From NCBI GenBank assembly GCA_001414345.1, contig LLCB01000193.1, forward strand, positions 1 to 64,000: a stretch of DNA of 64,000 nt, given 5' to 3'. The position numbers were made by a program, and so were the translations under genes. Origin of the DNA: Hymenoscyphus infarciens. Lineage: Eukaryota; Ascomycota; Leotiomycetes; Helotiales; Helotiaceae. Shown piece by piece: positions 58,275 to 64,000 of this stretch. Below the pieces are notes generated by a model. The model worked only from the letters and a program-made list of their open reading frames with translations. It was not told the origin of the DNA and made no database searches. Each line of letters begins with the position of its first letter. Positions within the stretch are counted from its first letter, which is position 1.

Positions 58275-58443
58275 CTAAATTAATTTCGATTTCCAACCTC
58301 CTTCCTTGAATACATCCCCAATAGTTTTCCCAGTCCAGTTCATCTGTGTAGCGGGGTCCAACTAAGGTCAACCCGATTGGGAGTTTGTTTTCTCCCTCAA
58401 ACCCGGGTATGTTGAGACAGGGGATTTGGAGGATGGTCCGCAC
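58275..58443 (-). pseudogene. Amidase C-terminal fragment, frame-shifted
   Basis: The minus strand reads LQIPCLNIPGFEGENKLPIG, then LTLVGPRYTDEL, the conserved end of amidase-signature enzymes. It then needs a one-base shift to continue LGKTIGDVFKEGGWKSKLI and a stop at 58275. No upstream catalytic part is present toward 58720. It is a tail-to-tail neighbour of the HET relic and belongs to a different amidase subgroup from the intact gene at 13151-15327, whose C-terminus does not match. Confidence 0.8.
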
Positions 58444-59133
58444 TGAGCAGAATGACTTGTTTGGGTTAGTTTATCTCTTTCGGAGACGGAAAAGGGCCTT
58501 GAAAATGGACTTACTAGCAACTCGAGAAAAATGAAGACAAATCGAAAGAGAAAATCAGACTTAAGAAGAGGAAGAAGATTTTAAAGAAACGGGGAGGAAA
58601 AGGTGTTCGAATTGAGTGACAGACCTGGCCCTTGGTATATCCATTCAATTGGTACATACGAGTCTTTGTATGTAATAGGTTGCAAAAGTGGGTAGGTGTT
58701 AGTCTCGGTGCCTGACACATAAATCCGACTTATCTTCGGAACAGCGACAAGATAAAGACAATTCTGAATTAAGGAATAGGTAACTATCTAGGAAACATGA
58801 TATTCAATGACTGTAAGGAAGAATCGTTCTTGAGAAGACGTTTTGAGATCGTACAATACTCGAGGTATTTGCATGGGGGCTGTCACGTGCAAATACCTTT
58901 AGGTTAAGGTTCCATTGAGACAGAAATAATATTTCCATGTCTTCCATGCGCTTTACGGTAGACACGAAGTCATTCTATATACCATCTCACACAAACTAAT
59001 TCATGCTAACTTAAGCCCAGGTAATGATTTGAGATATGAAAGTGCTTCTTCCACTAAGGATGAGAAATCAAACATGTGGCTGAAAAAAATGGTGGCTTTC
59101 CCGGGTATCTAATTCTTTCTCATCCTGTCTCCT
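58444..59133. other. Intergenic, no gene seen
   Basis: Low-complexity A/G-rich stretch at 58520-58600, then ordinary sequence up to the 3' end of the kinetochore gene. Confidence 0.4.
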
Positions 59134-60188
59134 TCAATCTTCTACTTCGCCTCCAAAGTCCACCAGACGAATTCTGCGAGCATCTTTTGGATGAAATTGT
59201 GCCACCTTTGACCTTACAAGAAATCTGGCAGCAGCGGACTCCCTTGTAATTTCAACATATGCACCTGGGCCAGTACCACCAGCTTCCACGAGATTATTGA
59301 GAAGTTGCTCAGTCAATTCTCTCATCTCCGCCCCTGCAGCTCTCTTCTCATCCCATGGTTGTTCATCCTCATCCATTCCATCCACATCTGCTCTCGCCCC
59401 CCAAATCTGATCAATGCGGCGTTGTCGTTTATCCTCGTCTGGCTTGTCTTTGGGCCTTTTTGCTTTCCCTTTGGCGGTAAATCCAGCCTCGAGCATGACT
59501 TCGTCAACATCTAAATTGTCACCCACAATGGGTCCTCCCAGCTCTTCGGCAGCTAATAAAGCAGCAAGGTGGTTATCGATGAAGTGATTGAACGCTTGTA
59601 CCAATTTTCCAGTCTCGGTGTCGTAGTATTCTTGCTTAGACCGCATGTCTCGAATCATATCTTTGGCAACTTGACTTGATGTTTTCTGGGTCCGCTCCTC
59701 TATCTCAGTCTGCAGTGACGCTATCCGGGAATTCAGCTCGTTCTGTATGAGCTTTGCATCGGAATCGAAACCTTGCTCTTTCTCGAGCCTTTTCTGGGCT
59801 TCCTGGAGCTCGAGTTCGGTTTGAGTGATACATTGCTGAGTCTCCTTGATGCATTTGTCGGTATCACGGAGAGCCAGAAGTGCTGGAATTGGCGATTCCG
59901 GGGATGGGAGCCATGGCTCTTGGGGTGTCAATGTCTCATAAGCAGCTTTGAGAGCACATAATTGTAGTAAATGCGATTTTGGGTCTTCTGAGGCCTCGGT
60001 ATCAAGTGGGACTGCCGAAGCACGGAGCTGAAGACATGTTAGAATTTTACTCAACCTCTACGCTACCATGCACTTACCTCCTCTAGAACCGCCTCCTGCT
60101 CTTTAACTCGCTCTTGCAATGTTTTCAGAGTCTTGTCTAGACGAGAAGTATATGAGCTGGCTGCACGGGCCTTTTTAGGGAAATTCAT
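59134..60188 (-). CDS. CENP-K-like (Sim4) kinetochore protein, 2 exons
   Basis: Exons 60188-60078 and 60027-59134 (50-nt intron) give 334 residues; the first exon MNFPKKARAASS.. ends EAVLEE and continues LRASAVPLD. A conserved-looking core follows: LTPQEPWLPSPESPIPALLA, LRDTDKCIKETQQ, then a coiled coil at about 112-185 (heptads through ELELQEAQKRLEKEQGF and IASLQTEIEERTQK), then YYDTETGKLVQAFNHFIDNH, LAALLAAEELGGPIVGD, and DKRQRRIDQIWG near residue 250. This arrangement fits the fungal Cenp-K/Sim4 family, a subunit of the constitutive centromere-associated network linking CENP-A chromatin to the outer kinetochore. The assignment is from remembered family features without a search; another Sim4-complex subunit such as Fta4 is the main alternative. 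Confidence 0.72.
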
Positions 60189-61219
60189 GTTTCTTGAGAG
60201 AGGGTGGATTGCGTTGAAGTGGAATTTTCATAGGCAGATGAGAATTCAGAGCGAGTTCTTGTTTAGTATTCTTCACCACTGGCGCTCCTTGATGCGAATG
60301 AAACGCGACTTGTGGTGAGGCTGAAATTTAGCGCGTCCCGTCACCTCCAGTACATCACGTGAATGAAGCTTAATGCTCCCCCAGCCCAAGCCCTTTTTCT
60401 GGGACGCACAGCACAGCTTGAGCTCTATTCATCCATCAACTCCTCCATCCATCTTTCTTCTACCTGACCCCGCGCTTTTCTCTTCTTGACCTTCTTACAG
60501 CTTCCCCGCCCACCGGCACCGACACCGTCACCGTCACCGTCGCCCACTGACTGCAGGCTCCGACGCGATCCCCTCATCCTCTCCCTCCCTCTGCTGCCAT
60601 TGTCCCCCTCCCGAAACAAAGCAGAAACACAGCAAGCAAACACTCATCAGGACAGAACTCTCGCACATACACTCGCATACTCCGATACCGACACCGACAC
60701 CTACACCTACAGTACACCGCCGCCTGTAGAAGAGAAGAGAGACAGCGAACTCGTGTCGTTGAAGGACCTAAAAAGGTTTGAGGAAAGGTCTCTACTACTA
60801 CTGCTGCTGCTTCTTCTTCCCAGGGGATTTGGGGATTTCAATCAATCACCCACCTGCTTCCACATCCACCTCCACCTCCACCTTCATCAACCACTTCACC
60901 TCCTCCACTGCTCGTCTCGTCATCCTCATCGCGCCCTCAACCTCCTTCCCACCCTCTCCCGCAGAATATTTCTCAAGACCTGTCTCTTGTCTTCTGTCTT
61001 CGCAACACCTCCCCGTCCCCTATCTACGACCTCATTCCCTCTTCAGCATCCCCGTTTGTCAATAGCACAGGCTCTCCCTTCCGATCACCAACACCAGCAC
61101 GTTTTCTTTCGAAGAACTCCCTAGGTGTACATAAAATCGATCAATCCAAAACTTGTTTCCGACCTCCTTCCCGATAAACCTTCTCCAATCTGAAGTGAAG
61201 AGATTAACCCATAGCAAAT
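60189..61219 (+). promoter_or_regulatory. Divergent region and long pyrimidine-rich leader of the KH-protein gene
   Basis: About 1 kb. It contains hexamer arrays (ACCGTC/ACCGAC around 60515-60545 and ACCGACACCTAC around 60685-60715), a CCACCT array near 60865-60885, and long CT stretches. A 212-codon low-complexity open frame at 60486-61124 lies wholly upstream of the main ATG. I regard it as leader sequence, though upstream translation could regulate the main gene. Confidence 0.5.
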
Positions 61220-62725
61220 ATGTCTGCCACTCCACCACCAACCACAGCTCCGACCCAGTCGACCAAGAGACCCCTTGAAGATCCATCCTCGCCTTCAGCT
61301 CCCAACGATCAACCTGAAGCCAAGAGACCTGCGCTGGACAAGATTGTCAAGGGCGAGGAAGAAGAGCCAAAAACTGCACCAGCACCCGTCGAATTGCCAG
61401 TTGTCACCTCGTCACCAGAAAAGAAGGAGCCAACCAATGGAGTCAAGCCAGAAGTCAAGGATGAGCAAGGCGATACTGTCGTGCCTGACGCTGCACCTCA
61501 ATCAATTGAGACCACAATCACCTCCAACAGAGAGAACTCTGCGAGCTCTACTCTGCCACACGATGAGAGTGCCTGGATTCATATCAGAGCTGTCATCACC
61601 AGTGCTGAAGCTGCCACAGTGATCGGCAAAGGAGGTGAGAATGTCTCTCTCATCCGCAAGATGTCAAACGCAAAATGCACAGTCAGCGATTACCAGAAGG
61701 GAGCTGTTGAGAGAATCTTGACTGTCAGTGGTGTTGTGGATGCAGCAGCAAAGGTATGTAAATTGTATCCCAATCATTGAATCAGGCTGACCTTTTAGGC
61801 TTTTGGTTTGATCATCAGAACACTCAACAATGAGCCCCTCGAGTCTGCATCCAGCAGTCAATCCAAAACCTACCCCCTCCGACTACTCATTCCTCATATT
61901 CTCATCGGCTCAATCATTGGCAAGGGAGGGGTTAGAATCAGAGAGATCCAAGAAGCTTCGGGTGCTCGTCTGAATGCTTCGGATTCCTGCTTGCCGCTAT
62001 CCACCGAGCGATCACTCGTCGTTCTTGGTGTTGCTGATGCAGTTCACATTGCCACCTACTACGTAGGCAGCACTCTTTTCGAGCAACTTTCAGAGAGATT
62101 TGGGGGCCCAGCTGCTTCTGCTTACGCTTCTCGAAGTGGTGGACCCGCTGGTGTCGTTCCTGGTGGTATGCAAGTAGTACCATATGTCCCTCAACCAGCC
62201 GGAGGAAACTATGGACACCCTGACAACCACAGAGGCCGTATGGATCGTGGACATCACACACCTGCACAAGCTTATGGTCAACCATACGCACAACAACCCC
62301 CTCAGCAACAGCAACCAGCTCAGCCAATGCACTATGGTGGATCACCAGCCGTTGCAGGAGGCTACGGAGGTGTTGGACCCCAGCAGCCACAACACCCTGG
62401 TCAACCCGGACCTCAATCCCACGCTGGCCCACCCGCACAGCCAATGCAAGGCCTCGTCCCTGGACAACCATTAACCCAACAAATCTTCATTCCAAACGAC
62501 ATGGTTGGAGCCATCATTGGTAAGGGTGGAGCTAAGATCAACGAGATCCGACAGCTCAGTGGAAGTGTCATCAAGATCAATGAGCCTCAGGATAACAGCA
62601 ACGAGCGATTGGTTACTATCACCGGCACACAAGAGTGCAACCAAATGGCTCTCTACATGCTGTATTCTAGACTTGGTTCGAAATTCCCCTCCTTCCGACC
62701 ACCACGAGTAATTACTAACACATGA
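61220..62725 (+). CDS. Triple-KH RNA-binding protein (PBP2/Hek2/Rnc1 type), 2 exons
   Basis: Exons 61220-61753 and 61799-62725 (45-nt intron) give 486 residues. After a Pro/Glu/Lys-rich N-terminus there are three KH domains, each with an intact GxxG loop: KH1 around 117-178 (VIGKGGENVSLIRKMSNAKC), KH2 around 203-270 (SIIGKGGVRIREIQEASGAR) and KH3 around 400-470 (AIIGKGGAKINEIRQLSGSV). KH2 and KH3 are separated by a Gly/Pro/Gln/Tyr-rich linker with poly-Gln. Relatives of this PCBP-like architecture bind C-rich or CU-rich single-stranded RNA to control mRNA stability, localisation and telomere-related functions (Hek2, Pbp2), and in fission yeast Rnc1 stabilises MAPK-phosphatase mRNA. The intron sits exactly at the end of KH1. 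Confidence 0.93.
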
Positions 62726-64000
62726 CCCACAGAGAGCGAGAAACATCGCATCTGATCTGATATACTTGGGACGAAGAAGAAAGCGCACAATATAATATCA
62801 CGCCATGACCACAGAAATCATAATTTGTTCTACCCCTTCCAGTCGCTGATTGGGAGATTTTCGTCTTTTTTTTTGAGGTTAGCGGCGCATACAATGGGTA
62901 AATTCGGGGCGAAAATAAAAGCCAGTTATTGTACTGAGCATGGCGATTGGGGTATCATCATTGCTCTGTTTTGCCTTTTTCTCGCGTGTGTTCTTTTGGG
63001 AATGGAAATGAACCGGGATATTCTTCATTTTTTTCTCTTCGAGGTCCATGTATTCAGATATCAGATAGTTTGATGAATACGTTCTTGACATACCTTTCTT
63101 GCCTTGTTCTTGAGTGATTTTTGAGGGGTATATGCTGATAGAGATAGAATTTGCTCTTGAACTTATTTGCAAGAAGTTTCTTGATTGCTAGACTACATAT
63201 TTTCAAAAGTGCTTGAAGCTCGAACGCCCGAGTTTATACGTATTAAGGCTCTGACAGGATGGATTCTAACTCTACCAAGCATTATTTTTATCTTGGTACT
63301 AAGTTGCTAGAGTGAGCCAACCCCGAGGTTTTTTCTTAAATTCTTCCAGGGTGACCCACAATCTGAGGAATCCTAGGTCGTGGAATGACAGTGTCTGTTC
63401 TGCGTGACTTCATCTTAGCACAAGAGCTAGGCAGAAACATCCTCGATTTGGAATGAGAATCTCTTTTGCATTACGTGAGAAGTTTAGTCCTTGAATTATC
63501 TTGTTCTAAAAGTTTGGTTTAAGGAAGTTGATGAAGGGAAGTCACGAGATTGCGAAGAGAGTACTGGATACTTTTCTAAGTATAGAATCAATAAATTGCA
63601 AGTTGGATCTCGTAAGGGCATAGAGTAATGGCTATTTATCTAAGTAACAGTTACTTGATGGGAGTACTGGAGAAAGTTTAGAATAGCTTTCTTCTTATAG
63701 AACAATAGTACAAATTTGTGATATTCTGAATTCACACCGAAGTGAAGAGGGAGGAAACCGATGCTTAAGTAGACACTATAAATGGGGATGTAGAGACTAC
63801 TTTTACCTCGATGCCCGGGTCCTATATACCCCCTTTTTTAGCATTTGTGGTAGACTTGTAAGCTGCCGCAAAGTGGGCAAAAACAGGACTTTTGATAGCC
63901 TGTGAAAGTATAAACTACCACATACATTCGGGAATGGGAAAATAAAAATTGTAAGAATGAAGTTTTGATGTTGGGTAAAGCTAATTGTGTTTATTTGCCT
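62726..64000. other. 3' flank and intergenic, no gene seen
   Basis: Short frames at 62825-63073 and 62879-63172 overlap on opposite strands and have no family features. No repeat ends recognised before the window closes. Confidence 0.4.

Larger units (their letters stand above)
56190..58283 (+). pseudogene. HET-domain (heterokaryon incompatibility) gene relic, interrupted
   Basis: Scattered plus-strand motifs in HET order: KPEIMVDGKFLRD, QIDTLCINQEDLL, then ERNHQVPQMGSIYARATGV, IGREEDPWNN, and after a roughly 1.1-kb insertion LLRRSYWSRVWTIQEIVIAN followed by ELLVQC, CYDSREKFFGIL and, one frame shift later, PVDYSMNLNAIFARLVEHDV. Intact HET proteins read IDALCINQ, W.R.W..QE and VDY in this sequence, and recognise genetic non-self after hyphal fusion. 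Here stops replace Trp codons (TAG for TGG in the VIAWIG motif), at least one shift is present and the gene is split, so it is dead. The terminal frame ends at 58283. Confidence 0.85.

Noticed and set aside
60486..61124. 212-aa protein upstream of the KH gene
   Set aside because: Low-complexity His/Pro/Leu/Ser composition from CT- and CCA-rich repeats; treated as leader.

Overview
This window is nuclear DNA from a filamentous ascomycete (Pezizomycotina). A leotiomycete is my best guess, from the feel of the proteins and not from a search. The evidence is short spliceosomal introns (45-140 nt, GT..AG, often with a CTAAC branch site), compact genes of normal base composition, and long AT-rich blocks whose decay looks like repeat-induced point mutation (RIP: C to T and G to A). 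I reconstructed exon joins by hand from splice sites and reading phase; every multi-exon model below closes in frame.

Layout. 1-5 kb: a poly-G run, a small inverted-repeat element (845-1060) and a short-chain dehydrogenase relic. 5-6 kb: an F-box-like protein. 8.8 kb: a 51-residue membrane microprotein. 9.9-15.3 kb: a gene-dense island with the cell-cycle kinase Cdk1, a divergently transcribed AlkB-type dioxygenase (ALKBH1 type) and an eight-exon amidase. 18-20.2 kb: a 734-aa F-box/LRR-like protein with an internal tandem repeat. 20.2-24.4 kb: a RIP-degraded AT-rich block holding a perfect 57-bp inverted repeat. 24.8-27.1 kb: a sugar transporter with an unusual N-terminal tail. 28.19-28.49 kb: a small transposon-like element carrying telomere-like CCCTAA repeats. 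29-33 kb: a HECT ubiquitin ligase with an AZUL-like N-terminus, divergent from a Rei1-type 60S biogenesis factor (34-35.7 kb). 36.7-38.7 kb: a zinc-finger protein of unknown role. 42.7-44.4 kb: a protein with a DUF3716-like cysteine cluster. 45.4-46.0 kb: an internally deleted Tc1/mariner element. 47.2-48.2 kb: a small heat-shock protein. 48.66-49.42 kb: a non-autonomous hAT element with an 8-bp target duplication. 50.6-53.2 kb: a second RIP block, containing a longer relative of the 845-1060 element. 53.7-55.9 kb: the inner nuclear membrane protein Src1/MAN1. 56.2-58.4 kb: a broken HET-domain gene split by a poly-A-ended insertion, and the tail of an amidase pseudogene. 59.1-62.7 kb: a CENP-K-like kinetochore protein and a three-KH RNA-binding protein.

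The genes are mostly unlinked housekeeping functions (cell cycle and kinetochore, nuclear envelope, ribosome maturation, ubiquitin, heat shock, RNA binding) separated by repeat-rich segments. I see no biosynthetic gene cluster and no CRISPR. I found no tRNA or rRNA gene by eye. The most unusual material is the set of small inverted-repeat elements, above all the one with telomere-like repeats, and the HET locus whose flanking direct repeats record RIP directly.
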